Part shown: piece by piece, positions 8,435 through 17,225 of the stretch | How positions within the stretch are numbered: the stretch's first letter is position 1 | How the letters are laid out: each line of letters begins with the position of its first letter | Assembly: GCA_963801055.1 (NCBI GenBank) | Contig: CAWDDE010000001.1 | Coordinates: 744,001 to 808,000, forward strand | DNA length: 64,000 nt | Reading direction: 5' to 3' | Source: DASUPK01 sp963801055 | GTDB taxonomy: Bacteria > Actinomycetota > Thermoleophilia > Solirubrobacterales > 70-9 | The notes under the pieces: model-generated | What the model saw: the letters and a program-made list of their open reading frames with translations, nothing else | Told to the model about the DNA's origin: nothing | The model's database searches: none | Program-made: the position numbers and the translations under genes

Positions 8435-11083
8435 ATGGCCTCGACAGAGCCAGCCCGAGCCTTCCGGGCCGACCCTTACGACTACGGGGAGGTTCGGCGC
8501 CTGAGCGCCGAGCTGGCGCTGGCCGAGCCGGTCGCGATCACCCTCGTGCGCCGCGGCTACCGCACGGTCGACGCGGCACGGCGTTTCCTCGAGGCCCGTG
8601 AGTCTCACGATCCCTTCGAGTTCGACGGGATGGAGGAAGTCTGCGAGCAGGTCCTCGCGGTCGCCCGGCGCCACGGCCGGATCACGATCCACGGCGACTA
8701 CGACGTCGACGGCATCAGCTCGACCGCGATCCTCGTCTCCACGGTCCGCTCCCTGGGAGCCGAGTGCGACTGGCTGATACCCGACCGGCTCAACGACGGA
8801 TACGGCCTGACGATGGCGAGCGTCGAGAAGTTGCGGCGCCGCGGCTCCGAGCTCGTCATCACAGCCGATTGCGGGATTGGCTCTGTCGAGGAGGTGGCCT
8901 CCGCACGCGCCGCGGGGATCCAGGTCGTGGTCACCGATCACCACCTGCCTGGCGATCGGCTCCCCGAATGCCCCATCGTCCACCCGATCGTCTCCGAGTA
9001 CCCCTTCGAGGGCCTCTGCGCCGCCGGCGTCGCGCACAAGTTCGCCAGCGCCCTCTGCGATGCGGCGGGACGCGGAGCAGCTGAGACGGTGGGTGGCCGC
9101 CGCCACCCTTGTGACAAGGACCTCGACCTAGTGGCCCTGGCGACGGTCGCCGACATGGTTCCCCTGGTCGGCGAGAACCGCCGCCTCGTCCGCGAGGGGC
9201 TGCGCCTGCTGCGGGACAGTCCGAGGGTCGGCCTGCGAGCGTTGATGTCCGCCTCGGCGGTTGATCCCGAGACGATCGATGCCGGCGCGCTCGGCTTCCG
9301 GCTGGCGCCGAGGATCAACGCCGTCGGGCGCCTCTACCGAGCGGACGCCGGCGTCGAGCTCATGCTCACGGATGACTCCGACCGGGCTGCCGCGATCGCG
9401 GCCGAGCTCGACCGTGCCAACGCCGAGCGCCGCTGGGCGGAGCAGAAGGTGATCGACGCCGCCGAGCGCGCGCGGTCCGCGCTGCCCCCTGCCCAGGCCG
9501 ATGCCCCCGCGCTCGTCCTGACCGGCGAGGGCTGGCATCGGGGCGTCGTGGGCATCGCGGCCTCCCGGATGGTGGAGCGCCACTACCGGCCCACGATCCT
9601 GCTCTCGGTCGATCAAGCCCGGGCCAAGGGCTCGGCCCGGAGCATCCCCGGCTTCGACCTAGTCGCTGCGCTCGCCGCATGCGACCCGCATCTGGTCCGC
9701 TACGGCGGCCACCGCGCCGCGGCCGGTCTCGAGCTGGAGGCCGATCGCGTCGACGCCTTCCGCGAGGCATTCGTCGCACACGCCGCGTCGGAGATCGAGC
9801 CGGCCGACCTGGTGCGGATCGAGCACCTCGACGCGCTCGTCGGAGTCGGCCGGGAGGGGATCGGAATGGATCTCGCCCGCCAGCTGGAGAGCCTCGGGCC
9901 CTTCGGAATGGGTAACCCGGGGCCCCGGCTTCTGGTTCCCTCTGGCCGCCTCACCGAGGTGCGGCCCCTCGGCGAGGAGGGCAAGCACTCGCGGTTCCAG
10001 CTCGAGAGCGGCGCCGGTCGTGCCGTAGGGGTCGCCTTCGGGATGAACGGCGAGATCTCGAGGCGGAAGGACCAGCTCCTGGATCTCTCGGTGGAATTGG
10101 AGGTGGATCGCTGGAACGGCGCCGAGCAGCCCCGCGTGGTCGTCCGCGAGCTCTATCCGCTGGGGCCCCCGCCTGAGGCGGCTCCGAAGCGAAGGTTCTG
10201 CGGCGAAGGCTGCCCGGCCCCCGACGCTGAATGGTGGGATCGACTCGAGCGGGAGATGGCGGGAGTGGCCGGTGGCCGCCCAGGTTCGCTGCTCGAAGTA
10301 AGGGCGGCGGAGGGGCCCCGCCGCGAGTCCATCGACCGACGCGGGGGTGCGGCTGTGGCATCGCTGGCCGAGCTGATCTCGAGCGGGGAATCGGTGCTCG
10401 CGATCTGCGCGGACGCGGCGCGCCGCGCCAAGCTTGCCTCCTCGGCCGCCGACCCGGGGCGCTTCGGTGCGGCCCGGCCGCGGATCGCCTGCTGCCGCTG
10501 CGGGAACGACGCACTGGACCGCGCGCTGGCGACGCCACCCGACGCCGGGCTCGTGCTCGCCGACTGGACGTCGATCGCCCTGCGGCCCAGTGCTCCTCGC
10601 GACTTCCGGCACGTCGTGCTGGTCGATCCGCCGCCCAGCGAGCCGCTGGAGGGGCTGGCCCAGCTCGCCCAACGTCAGGCGGCGGCCGCAGACCACACCG
10701 CCGGGTACCTCCGCCTCGCGTGGGGGCCTCCGGAGCTCGAGTTCGCCTCGCGTCTCCTGGACCGCGAATGGGACCTGCGGGCGGCGATCGGGGAGATCTG
10801 GCGCGGCCTCGGCGAGGCAGGGGGTAGGGCCGAGGGTGCGGACCTGCGCGCTCTGCTCGCGGGCGGCTCCCGCTATCCGCGGACACCCGAGATCGCTGCC
10901 CGGTGCGTACGGGTGCTCGACGAGCTCGAACTGTGCGAATGGCTACCGAATGGCGGCGTCGCCGTGCTGCGGGTCTTATCCTCGGAGAGGACCGATCTGG
11001 GGCGATCGCGAGCCTTTGCGGCGTGCATCGCCAGACACCAGGAGGCCATCCGATTCCTGCGAAGCAGAGCACAACAGGCGTAG
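8435..11083 (+). CDS. recJ: RecJ single-stranded-DNA-specific 5'-3' exonuclease with long C-terminal extension
   Basis: RecJ degrades single-stranded DNA from the 5' end in recombination and repair. The DHH phosphoesterase motifs are clear: HGDYDVDGISSTAIL, LVITADCGIGSVEE and VVVTDHHLPGD; the DHHA1 motif is RYGGHRAAAGLELEAD, followed by an OB-like domain to about residue 580. The 882-residue length exceeds the classic ~580. The extra ~300 residues contain Asp/Arg-rich segments such as FRHVVLVDPPPSEPLEGLAQL, which read like a degenerate helicase-type fold and recall the RecJ C-terminal domain of Firmicutes. A CCRCG motif lies in this part. relA starts 17 bases downstream, so the two are probably cotranscribed. 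Confidence 0.93.
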   Translation: MASTEPARAFRADPYDYGEVRRLSAELALAEPVAITLVRRGYRTVDAARRFLEARESHDPFEFDGMEEVCEQVLAVARRHGRITIHGDYDVDGISSTAILVSTVRSLGAECDWLIPDRLNDGYGLTMASVEKLRRRGSELVITADCGIGSVEEVASARAAGIQVVVTDHHLPGDRLPECPIVHPIVSEYPFEGLCAAGVAHKFASALCDAAGRGAAETVGGRRHPCDKDLDLVALATVADMVPLVGENRRLVREGLRLLRDSPRVGLRALMSASAVDPETIDAGALGFRLAPRINAVGRLYRADAGVELMLTDDSDRAAAIAAELDRANAERRWAEQKVIDAAERARSALPPAQADAPALVLTGEGWHRGVVGIAASRMVERHYRPTILLSVDQARAKGSARSIPGFDLVAALAACDPHLVRYGGHRAAAGLELEADRVDAFREAFVAHAASEIEPADLVRIEHLDALVGVGREGIGMDLARQLESLGPFGMGNPGPRLLVPSGRLTEVRPLGEEGKHSRFQLESGAGRAVGVAFGMNGEISRRKDQLLDLSVELEVDRWNGAEQPRVVVRELYPLGPPPEAAPKRRFCGEGCPAPDAEWWDRLEREMAGVAGGRPGSLLEVRAAEGPRRESIDRRGGAAVASLAELISSGESVLAICADAARRAKLASSAADPGRFGAARPRIACCRCGNDALDRALATPPDAGLVLADWTSIALRPSAPRDFRHVVLVDPPPSEPLEGLAQLAQRQAAAADHTAGYLRLAWGPPELEFASRLLDREWDLRAAIGEIWRGLGEAGGRAEGADLRALLAGGSRYPRTPEIAARCVRVLDELELCEWLPNGGVAVLRVLSSERTDLGRSRAFAACIARHQEAIRFLRSRAQQA

Positions 11084-11100
11084 CGAGCACCCAGGACGGG

Positions 11101-13413
11101 GTGCTCCCCGACGGCGTCAAGCTGCGCGACGAGGAACGCCGCGGGCACACCCGCGTCGGCGAACCCGCGGGCCGCTCGCGCACGCCGCGCGCCGACTCGA
11201 TCACCCGGGAGCTCACCCCCGACCAGCGGGCACTGCTGGGCGACCTCTTCGCAGTCATCGCGGAGCACAAGTCGGATACCGCCGAGCCGGTCGACAAGCA
11301 GGAGATCGAGCGCGCCTTCGCCTTCGCCTGCGAGAGCCACGCGGGCCAGGAGCGCAAGTCCGGCGAGGACTTCATCACCCACCCGCTCGGCGTGGGCCGG
11401 ATCTGCGCCGGCCTGCGGCTCGACACCGCGACCCTCTGCGCGGCCCTCCTCCACGACACGGTCGAGGACACGAGCGCGAGCCTGGAGGAGGTCCGCGAGG
11501 ACTTCGGCGACGAGATCGCCCAGCTCGTCGATGGAGTCACCAAGCTCACCGGTATCACCTTCAAGAGCCGCGATGAGCGGCAGGCCGAGAACTACCGCAA
11601 GATGATGGTGGCGATGGCCACCGACGTCAGGGTGATCCTGATCAAGCTGGCCGACCGCCTCCACAACATGCGCACCATCGGCGCGCTGCCCAAGCAGAAG
11701 CAGCAGGAGAAGGCTCGCGAGACGCTCGAGATCTTCGCTCCCCTCGCGCATCGGCTCGGGATCCACGCGATCAAGTGGGAGCTCGAGGACCTCGCCTTCG
11801 CGACGCTGCACCCGCGAAAGTACGACGAGATCAAGGAGCTCGTCGCCCAGCAGCGGGCGGAGCGGGAGCGCTACGTCGAGGAAGCGGGTCAGTTCCTCGC
11901 CAGGGAGCTCGCCAAGGTCGGCATCGAGGCCGAGATCTCGGGCCGGGCGAAGCACTTCTATTCCATCTACACGAAGATGACCCGCAAGGGCAGGGAGTTC
12001 AACGAGATCTTCGACCTGACCGCAATGCGCGTCCTGGTCGGCTCCGTGAAGGACTGCTACGGCGCGATCGGCATCGTGCACTCCCTCTGGAAGCCACTGC
12101 CAGGGCGCTTCAAGGACTTCGTCGCGATGCCCAAGGCGAACGCCTACCAGGCGCTCCACACCACCGTGATCGGCCCCGAGGGCCGGCCGCTCGAGATCCA
12201 GATCCGCACGCCCGACATGCACGAGCTCGCCGAGTACGGGATCGCGGCGCACGTGATCTACAAGGAGGGCACCTCCACCGGCGACCCCAGCAAGGAGAAG
12301 ATGACCTGGCTGCGCCAGCTGATCGAGAACGAGCGCGACCAGGGTCCGAAGGCCTTCTTGGAGGCGCTCAAGGTCGACCTCTTCGAGGACGAGGTCTTCG
12401 TCTTCACGCCAAAGGGCGAGGTGAAGAACCTGGCTGCCGGCTCGACGCCGCTCGACTTCGCGTACTCGATCCACACCGACGTAGGCCACAGCTGCGTCGG
12501 GGCGAAGGTGAACGGCAAGATCGTCCCGCTCCATTACCAGCTTCGCAGCGGGGACATCGTCGAGGTGCTGACGGCCAAGCAGGGCCGCGGGCCCTCGCGC
12601 GACTGGCTCAAGCTTGTGCGGACAACCCGCGCCCGCAACAAGATCCGAGCCTGGTTCTCGCGGGAGGGCCGCGAGGATGCGGAGCACAAGGGGCGCGACG
12701 AGCTCGCCCAGGCATTCAAGAAGCGCGGCCTGCCCTATCCGAAGCTCGCCGGGTCGCCCCTGCTCGTCGACGTGATCCGGGAGATGGGCTTCCGGAAGGC
12801 AGACGACTTCTACATCGCGCTCGGCCAGGCGAAGATCTCGACGAAGGTCGTCACCAACAAGGTGATGCAACGGCTCAAGCGCGGCGAGGCGGTCGAGGAG
12901 GAGCCCACCGAGGGCCTGATCAAGGGCACCGACGACGCGAGGCGCAGAACACGCGAGGCAACCAGCTTCGGGATCAAGGTCAAGGGGATCGACGACGTGG
13001 CGGTGCGGCTCGCGAAGTGCTGTCGCCCCGTCCCCGGCGACGACATCGTCGGCTACGTCTCGCTGGGCCGGGGGATCACCGTCCACCGCGAAGACTGCCG
13101 CAACGTCGCCGCTTTGAAGAAGGCCCCCGAGCGCTTCACGGACGTGAACTGGCAGGGGGACAACGAGTCCTCCTACCGGGTGGAGCTCCAGGTCGACGCC
13201 TGGGACCGCACCCGGTTGCTCGAGGACCTCTCGCGCACATTCGCTGAGGCTGGGCTCAACATCCTCGAGGCCCGCTGCGCGACGAAGCACCCCATGGTGA
13301 AGAACCGCTTCGTCGTCGAGGTCGGGGACACCGAGCAGCTCAAGCAGTGCATTTCGCGGCTGCGGAACATCGACTCGGTGTTCGACGCCTACCGCGTGAC
13401 GCCGACGGCCTAG
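11101..13413 (+). CDS. relA: RelA/SpoT bifunctional (p)ppGpp synthetase/hydrolase
   Basis: This 770-residue long RSH enzyme makes and degrades the alarmone (p)ppGpp. Domains in order: HD hydrolase (ACESHAGQERKSGEDFITHP, LLHDTVEDT with the HD pair), synthetase (FYSIYTKMTRKGREFNEIFD, VMPKANAYQALHTTVIGP-type segment read as AMPKANAYQALHTTVIG), TGS (FVFTPKGEVKNLAAGSTPLD), a zinc-finger/helical region (RLAKCCRPVPGDDIVGYVS, HREDCRN), and a C-terminal ACT domain (LEDLSRTFAEAGLNILEAR). The intact HD motif predicts hydrolase activity as well. GTG at 11101 is the only plausible start between the recJ stop and the conserved region. Cotranscription with recJ is likely. Confidence 0.96.
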   Translation: MLPDGVKLRDEERRGHTRVGEPAGRSRTPRADSITRELTPDQRALLGDLFAVIAEHKSDTAEPVDKQEIERAFAFACESHAGQERKSGEDFITHPLGVGRICAGLRLDTATLCAALLHDTVEDTSASLEEVREDFGDEIAQLVDGVTKLTGITFKSRDERQAENYRKMMVAMATDVRVILIKLADRLHNMRTIGALPKQKQQEKARETLEIFAPLAHRLGIHAIKWELEDLAFATLHPRKYDEIKELVAQQRAERERYVEEAGQFLARELAKVGIEAEISGRAKHFYSIYTKMTRKGREFNEIFDLTAMRVLVGSVKDCYGAIGIVHSLWKPLPGRFKDFVAMPKANAYQALHTTVIGPEGRPLEIQIRTPDMHELAEYGIAAHVIYKEGTSTGDPSKEKMTWLRQLIENERDQGPKAFLEALKVDLFEDEVFVFTPKGEVKNLAAGSTPLDFAYSIHTDVGHSCVGAKVNGKIVPLHYQLRSGDIVEVLTAKQGRGPSRDWLKLVRTTRARNKIRAWFSREGREDAEHKGRDELAQAFKKRGLPYPKLAGSPLLVDVIREMGFRKADDFYIALGQAKISTKVVTNKVMQRLKRGEAVEEEPTEGLIKGTDDARRRTREATSFGIKVKGIDDVAVRLAKCCRPVPGDDIVGYVSLGRGITVHREDCRNVAALKKAPERFTDVNWQGDNESSYRVELQVDAWDRTRLLEDLSRTFAEAGLNILEARCATKHPMVKNRFVVEVGDTEQLKQCISRLRNIDSVFDAYRVTPTA

Positions 13414-13444
13414 CCTCGGGCAATCCCCTCACGCGGATCTGCCG

Positions 13445-13450
13445 TATAAA
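13445..13450 (+). promoter_or_regulatory. -10 box (TATAAA) of the cupredoxin gene
   Basis: TATAAA ends 6 bases before the GTG at 13457, predicting a leaderless message. It is one of the most consensus-like -10 boxes in the window and lies in the 43-base gap after relA. Confidence 0.5.
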
Positions 13451-13456
13451 TAGCAA

Positions 13457-14140
13457 GTGGTCAGGAGGAGGGACAGAGGAAGGCGGCTGTGGTTCGCCCT
13501 CGCCCTAGCGATTGCCGCTGCTCTCTTCGTCGGCGGCCTGGCCTTCGCCTCCGCCCCGATCATCGGGCAGCCCGACAACACCTACTCGGCCTCGAGCTAC
13601 ACGATCGATCAAGGGGAGGTCGCCCAGCTCCAGGTCACCGGCAGCACCCACACCGTGACCGCCAACCAGAACGGCCCCGACGGTAAGGCGCTCTTCCGCA
13701 CTCCCATAATCTCCGGCGGCACATTCGGGGTGAACGGCACCCAGTTTCTAAGCGCGGGTGACTACACGTTCTTCTGCATGGTGCACCCGAGCACGATGCA
13801 GGCGACCCTTCACGTGAGCGGGATCGGCACGCCTCAGGCCCGTCCCTCCGCAACTCTTGCCCTCCGCACGAAGACCATCTCCAAAGCCCTCAAGAAGGGG
13901 TTGCTGGTGGCGGTCAACGCGAGCACGAAGATCGACGGCGTCGGACTGAGCGCCAAGCTCGGCAACACCAAGATCGGAGGGGCAAACGACATCTCCCTGG
14001 CGGCCGGCCAGCAGACAGACGTCGTCAAGCTGAGCAAGGCCGGCAAGAACAGGCTCAAGGGCCGATCCACCGCCAAAGTCACCGTCACTGCCGACATTCC
14101 CTTCGGCTCGCCCGCCTCGGCGAAGGGCAAGCTCAAGTAG
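13457..14140 (+). CDS. Secreted cupredoxin (plastocyanin-like blue copper) protein
   Basis: A 227-residue exported protein. A basic n-region (RRRDRGRR) and a hydrophobic stretch (WFALALAIAAALFVGGLAFA) form a signal peptide or anchor. The mature N-terminal domain carries type-1 copper ligands: His in STHTVTA, then Cys-His-Met in FFCMVHPSTMQATLHV. The C-terminal ~90 residues are a second, serine/lysine-rich beta domain (KKGLLVAVNASTKIDGVG, GKNRLKGRSTAKVTV), typical of cell-surface modules in this lineage. It likely carries electrons or binds copper outside the membrane. A GGAGGAGGG stretch lies inside the coding region, so a start further in is possible, but the GTG gives the better signal peptide. 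Its 3' end overlaps the convergent HIT gene by 8 bases. Confidence 0.8.
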   Translation: MVRRRDRGRRLWFALALAIAAALFVGGLAFASAPIIGQPDNTYSASSYTIDQGEVAQLQVTGSTHTVTANQNGPDGKALFRTPIISGGTFGVNGTQFLSAGDYTFFCMVHPSTMQATLHVSGIGTPQARPSATLALRTKTISKALKKGLLVAVNASTKIDGVGLSAKLGNTKIGGANDISLAAGQQTDVVKLSKAGKNRLKGRSTAKVTVTADIPFGSPASAKGKLK

Positions 14141-14564
14141 CTCGAGCGACGGCCTTTCGCACCCGCTCCGCGACCTCGCGCATCTCCTCCTCCGAGGAGT
14201 ACTTCGTCCGCGGCCAGAAGAAGCCGCGGAGCCCATCCTTTTGCTTGCGCGGCACGACGTGGACGTGAAGGTGGGGGACGCTCTGGCTGACGACGTTGTT
14301 GAGCGCCACGAAGGAGCCCGGCTTCCGCATCGCCTTCGGAATCGCGACGGAGAGCAGGCGCGCCTTGGCGAACAGCTGCCCGATCAGTTCGTCAGGTAGA
14401 TCGGCGAGGGTCTCGTAGTGATCCCGGGGGACGAGCAGCGAGTGCCCCGGGAAGAGCGGCCGGTTGTCCAGGAAGGCAAGCGTTCGCTCGTCCTCGAAGA
14501 CCAAGTGCGCGGACTCGTCCCCGGCGACGATCTGGCAGAAGCGGCAGGTTGCCTCCGAGGCCAT
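14133..14564 (-). CDS. HIT family nucleotide hydrolase/transferase
   Basis: A 143-residue protein with the histidine-triad signature SVPHLHVHVVPRKQKDG near residue 100, whose central histidine forms the nucleotidyl intermediate. An N-terminal CRFCQIVAG pair recalls the zinc-binding CxxC of Hint-type proteins. FLDNRPLFPGHSLLVPRDHYET is the typical substrate-pocket region. Family members act on AMP-lysine, AMP-NH2 or dinucleoside polyphosphates; the exact substrate is not predictable. TAAGCT on the minus strand ends 9 bases before the ATG. The gene is divergent from the small secreted protein at 14622 and overlaps the convergent cupredoxin gene by 8 bases. Confidence 0.9.
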   Translation of the reverse strand: MASEATCRFCQIVAGDESAHLVFEDERTLAFLDNRPLFPGHSLLVPRDHYETLADLPDELIGQLFAKARLLSVAIPKAMRKPGSFVALNNVVSQSVPHLHVHVVPRKQKDGLRGFFWPRTKYSSEEEMREVAERVRKAVARAT

Positions 14565-14607
14565 TGGCCGGGCAGCTTAGCCGCGCATTCGATCCAGCCA
14601 GAAGCGG

Positions 14608-14613
14608 TAGGGT
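14608..14613 (+). promoter_or_regulatory. -10 box (TAGGGT) of the 14622 gene
   Basis: TAGGGT ends 8 bases before the ATG at 14622. It lies in a 57-base divergent intergenic region that also holds a TAAGCT box for the minus-strand HIT gene (bases 14574-14579), so two leaderless promoters face away from each other. Confidence 0.45.
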
Positions 14614-14621
14614 CGGGTCCC

Positions 14622-15077
14622 ATGTCCCGCAAGGAGTCGGTACGGATACTGCTCCCCGCGGCGGCCTTGGCTGCCATCTTTCTTCTCGGTTCGGGCCCGG
14701 CAGACGCCGGCGTCGCCGTGAAGACCGGCAGCTACAGGGGCTCCACGACGCAGCAGGCAGTCAGCCCCGCCTTCCGGAAGATTGAATTCACGGTGAAGAA
14801 GGGAAAGGTCATCCTGAAGACCGAGCCGACCGTCGCCAGGGGGTTGTGCACCTCGACCCCGGTCTTCACCCTCAGCGGCGCCACGGCGACGAAGAAGCTC
14901 GGCAAGGACCGAGCATTCACCTTCACCCACACCTTCCTGGGCGCCAAGATCGACAAGATTCACGGGATGTTTGTGAGCCCGGACGAGGTCGAAGGATTCG
15001 CGATCTACCACTTCTTGGGCCAGGACCTCTGCTCCGCGGGTCGCAGCAGGGTCAACTTCACCGCGAAGCACAAGTAG
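14622..15077 (+). CDS. Small secreted protein of unknown function
   Basis: A 151-residue protein with a signal peptide: RKE, then ILLPAAALAAIFLLG and cleavage near GPADAGVAV. The mature part is beta-rich (GSYRGSTTQQAVSPAFRKIE, FTVKKGKVILK) with two cysteines (ARGLCTSTP and GQDLCSAG) that could pair. Small exported beta-sandwich proteins beginning KTGSYRG-like are frequent in Thermoleophilia and are of unknown function. No catalytic residues are recognisable. It is a monocistronic gene with its own -10 box and converges with the diacylglycerol kinase operon. Confidence 0.75.
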   Translation: MSRKESVRILLPAAALAAIFLLGSGPADAGVAVKTGSYRGSTTQQAVSPAFRKIEFTVKKGKVILKTEPTVARGLCTSTPVFTLSGATATKKLGKDRAFTFTHTFLGAKIDKIHGMFVSPDEVEGFAIYHFLGQDLCSAGRSRVNFTAKHK

Positions 15078-15140
15078 GACGGCTTCTTACTTTCGGTGGC
15101 CACAAACACCGCCGCCTGAAGTAGAGCGGCCTGGTGGCGG

Positions 15141-16151
15141 CTACGCGACGACAGTCAACGCGCCCGGCTCCACCGAGAAGCTGAGCTCGCTGTACTCGCC
15201 GAGGTAGTCGCCGTCCACCTGGACCGGGAAGGGCCGCGGGAGGCCGTCCTCGTCCATGGAGATGGAGCGGACGGCGGCCTGGCCGACGTCACCGAACTCT
15301 TCGATTTGGCGATGCCGCGAGGCGTGGAGCCGCTTGCTCAGCACCCGCGCCGCGATCGGCAGCATGTCGCGCTGCTTGGCGCGGCGGAGCAGCGCCATGG
15401 AGATCGTCCCATCGTCTAGCGCGATGTCCTCGCAGATCCGCACCGGCACATTGCCGAAGTAGGTGAATGGGTCCGAGTTCTGGGCGATCGCGGTGACGCC
15501 CTGGTAGACCCTGCCATCGACCTCGAGCTCGAACCGCGGGGGATCTCGCAGATACTGGCGGTAGACGGCGCTGATTGCCGCCCAGGTGTAGTACCACTGC
15601 CGCGCCTGGGCCTTGAGCCGGGGGTGAGCGTCGACGCGCTTGACGACGGTGGCGTCGAGGCCGACACCGCAGGCGAAGACGAAGTGGCGCCCGTTGCACC
15701 GGCCGAGGTCGATCTTGCGAGGGTGGAAGTCGTCGGCCAGGCCGATCAGGTGCTCCGTCGCGTCGACGACGTCGTGCGGGATGCCCAGGGTGCGGCAGAC
15801 GACGTTGGTCGAGCCGCCGGGCAGCACCGAGACGGGGACGTTGGTGCCGGCAAGACCGTTCGCGACCTCGTTGAGCGTACCGTCGCCGCCGAAGGCAACG
15901 ACGATGTCGTAGCCGCCGTTACGGGCCTCCCGGCCGATCTCGATCGCGTGCTCGGCGGCTTTCGTGTCGACCGCCTCGACGTCGTAGCGGGCCTGCAGCG
16001 CGTAGACGACCAGGTTCTTGAGCCGGTCGGAGACCGTGGTGGCGTACGGATTGACGATGATCAGCATCCGCTTCTTGACCGCGTCCGGGGCAAGGGGAAC
16101 CGCGGGGGTCGCCGGAGCAGGCTGCCTCTGGGCAGGGGCGATCGTTGCCAC
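15141..16151 (-). CDS. Diacylglycerol kinase family lipid kinase
   Basis: A 336-residue cytoplasmic lipid kinase of the DAGK catalytic family. After a Pro/Ala-rich leader come KKRMLIIVNPYATTVSD, the nucleotide-binding VVAFGGDGTLNEVANGLAG, and VSVLPGGSTNVVCRTLGIP. The C-terminal beta-sandwich domain (HFVFACGVGLDATVVKRVDA; ICEDIALDDGTISMALL) matches DgkB/YegS-type kinases. Substrate is probably diacylglycerol or a related lipid; MBL and phosphohexomutase neighbours suggest envelope or phospholipid metabolism. The GTG start has AGGAGAGG 5 bases upstream. It is the last gene of a four-gene minus-strand operon, 9 bases after the MBL stop. Confidence 0.9.
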   Translation of the reverse strand: MATIAPAQRQPAPATPAVPLAPDAVKKRMLIIVNPYATTVSDRLKNLVVYALQARYDVEAVDTKAAEHAIEIGREARNGGYDIVVAFGGDGTLNEVANGLAGTNVPVSVLPGGSTNVVCRTLGIPHDVVDATEHLIGLADDFHPRKIDLGRCNGRHFVFACGVGLDATVVKRVDAHPRLKAQARQWYYTWAAISAVYRQYLRDPPRFELEVDGRVYQGVTAIAQNSDPFTYFGNVPVRICEDIALDDGTISMALLRRAKQRDMLPIAARVLSKRLHASRHRQIEEFGDVGQAAVRSISMDEDGLPRPFPVQVDGDYLGEYSELSFSVEPGALTVVA

Positions 16152-16160
16152 GCCTCTCTC

Positions 16161-17225
16161 CTAACCCCCGCTCAGCACGGGGTTACCACCCGGGATCAGA
16201 TCCCCGAGCCGGTCGGCCGGCAGATCGGAGGTAGCCTGGTAGCGCACCACCTCTCCATCCTCCACCTCGCGCACGTATCCGGCGTTGACGAGCAGGTCGA
16301 CGTGGCCGATCACCTCGGAGAGGGTCAGGAAGGCCTGGGTCACCGCCACGTCTCCCCAGAGCGCCTGGGCGAGCTCGTGGCCAGTCCGGTCCTCCTCGGC
16401 GATCAGCCGGTAGAGCTTCTCGGCGCGCCGCTGGTGCAGCCTGAAGCGCTCGTCGATCAGCGCGACGTGGTCGGTGATCGGCTCGCCGTGGCCGGAGAGG
16501 ACGATCTCGACCGGCAGCTCCCGAGTCCGCTTCAGCGACTGGAGGTAGGTGACCAGCGCCTGGGTGCGCTCGGCGGAGCCGTCGAGGGGGCGAGAGATCA
16601 GTGGGTTGGACGAGATGTGCTTGATCAGGTGATCGGCCGCGATCAGGATCCGGCGCCCCTCGTCCCAGAAGACCGTGTCCGACGGGCTGTGGCCGGGACG
16701 GTGCTGGACCTCCAGACTGCGGTCGCGGAGCTCGAGCGTCTCGCCGTCGTGGAGGGGCCTGGTCACCGTCGCCTTCGCCCCCCAGGCCCGGAAGCTTCCG
16801 GATACCTGCCGCAGCGCCGTCACCACCTCCTCGGAGATCCCGTGCCGCCGCATCAGCGCGGCCGCCTCGGCGTCGTCGCGCTCGGCGTCGGCGCCGTAGT
16901 TCTCGACGAAGGGGACCACCACGTCGATCGCGGCCACCTCGGCGCCCGAACGCTTGGCGACGATGTCGACCAGCCCGAGGTGGTCGATGTGCTGATGGGT
17001 GATGATCACCAGCTCGATCTCCTCGATCCCGTGGCCGAGCGACCCGAGCTGCCGCTCCAGCTCGTCCAGAGCCTTGCCGGAGTTGGGGCCCGAGTCCACC
17101 AGCGTGAGGGGTTGATCCTCGAGCAGGTAACAGTTGACTCGCCCCACCTGGAATGGGGTGGGTATCCGCATCACGCGGATCCCGGCGTCGGCTATCAGTT
17201 GCCAGGCCGCGTCGTCGTCGCTCAC
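16161..17225 (-). CDS. Metallo-beta-lactamase fold hydrolase with C-terminal winged helix
   Basis: A 354-residue MBL-fold enzyme. Metal ligands are visible in IITHQHIDHLGLVDI (HxHxDH), HRPGHSPSDTVFW, IAADHLIKH and VLSGHGEPI. The C terminus (LYRLIAEEDRTGHELAQALW, then SEVIGHVDLLVNAGYVREVE) is a winged-helix domain of the kind that follows MBL domains in LACTB2-like hydrolases. Likely reactions are thioester or phosphodiester hydrolysis; substrate unknown. The GTG start overlaps the upstream phosphohexomutase stop (GTGA), so the two are translationally coupled. Confidence 0.9.
   Translation of the reverse strand: MSDDDAAWQLIADAGIRVMRIPTPFQVGRVNCYLLEDQPLTLVDSGPNSGKALDELERQLGSLGHGIEEIELVIITHQHIDHLGLVDIVAKRSGAEVAAIDVVVPFVENYGADAERDDAEAAALMRRHGISEEVVTALRQVSGSFRAWGAKATVTRPLHDGETLELRDRSLEVQHRPGHSPSDTVFWDEGRRILIAADHLIKHISSNPLISRPLDGSAERTQALVTYLQSLKRTRELPVEIVLSGHGEPITDHVALIDERFRLHQRRAEKLYRLIAEEDRTGHELAQALWGDVAVTQAFLTLSEVIGHVDLLVNAGYVREVEDGEVVRYQATSDLPADRLGDLIPGGNPVLSGG

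Noticed and set aside
8365..8601. Short plus-strand frame starting MRQEGAK in hairpin copy 2
   Set aside because: Only the first residues resemble the DUF559 start; the rest overlaps recJ in another frame and has no family pattern.
10873..13290. An 805-codon minus-strand reading frame opposite relA
   Set aside because: It is a shadow caused by GC-rich third codon positions; relA on the plus strand has all RSH motifs. Similar long antisense frames opposite pnp, nusA, infB, truB and ftsK were rejected for the same reason.
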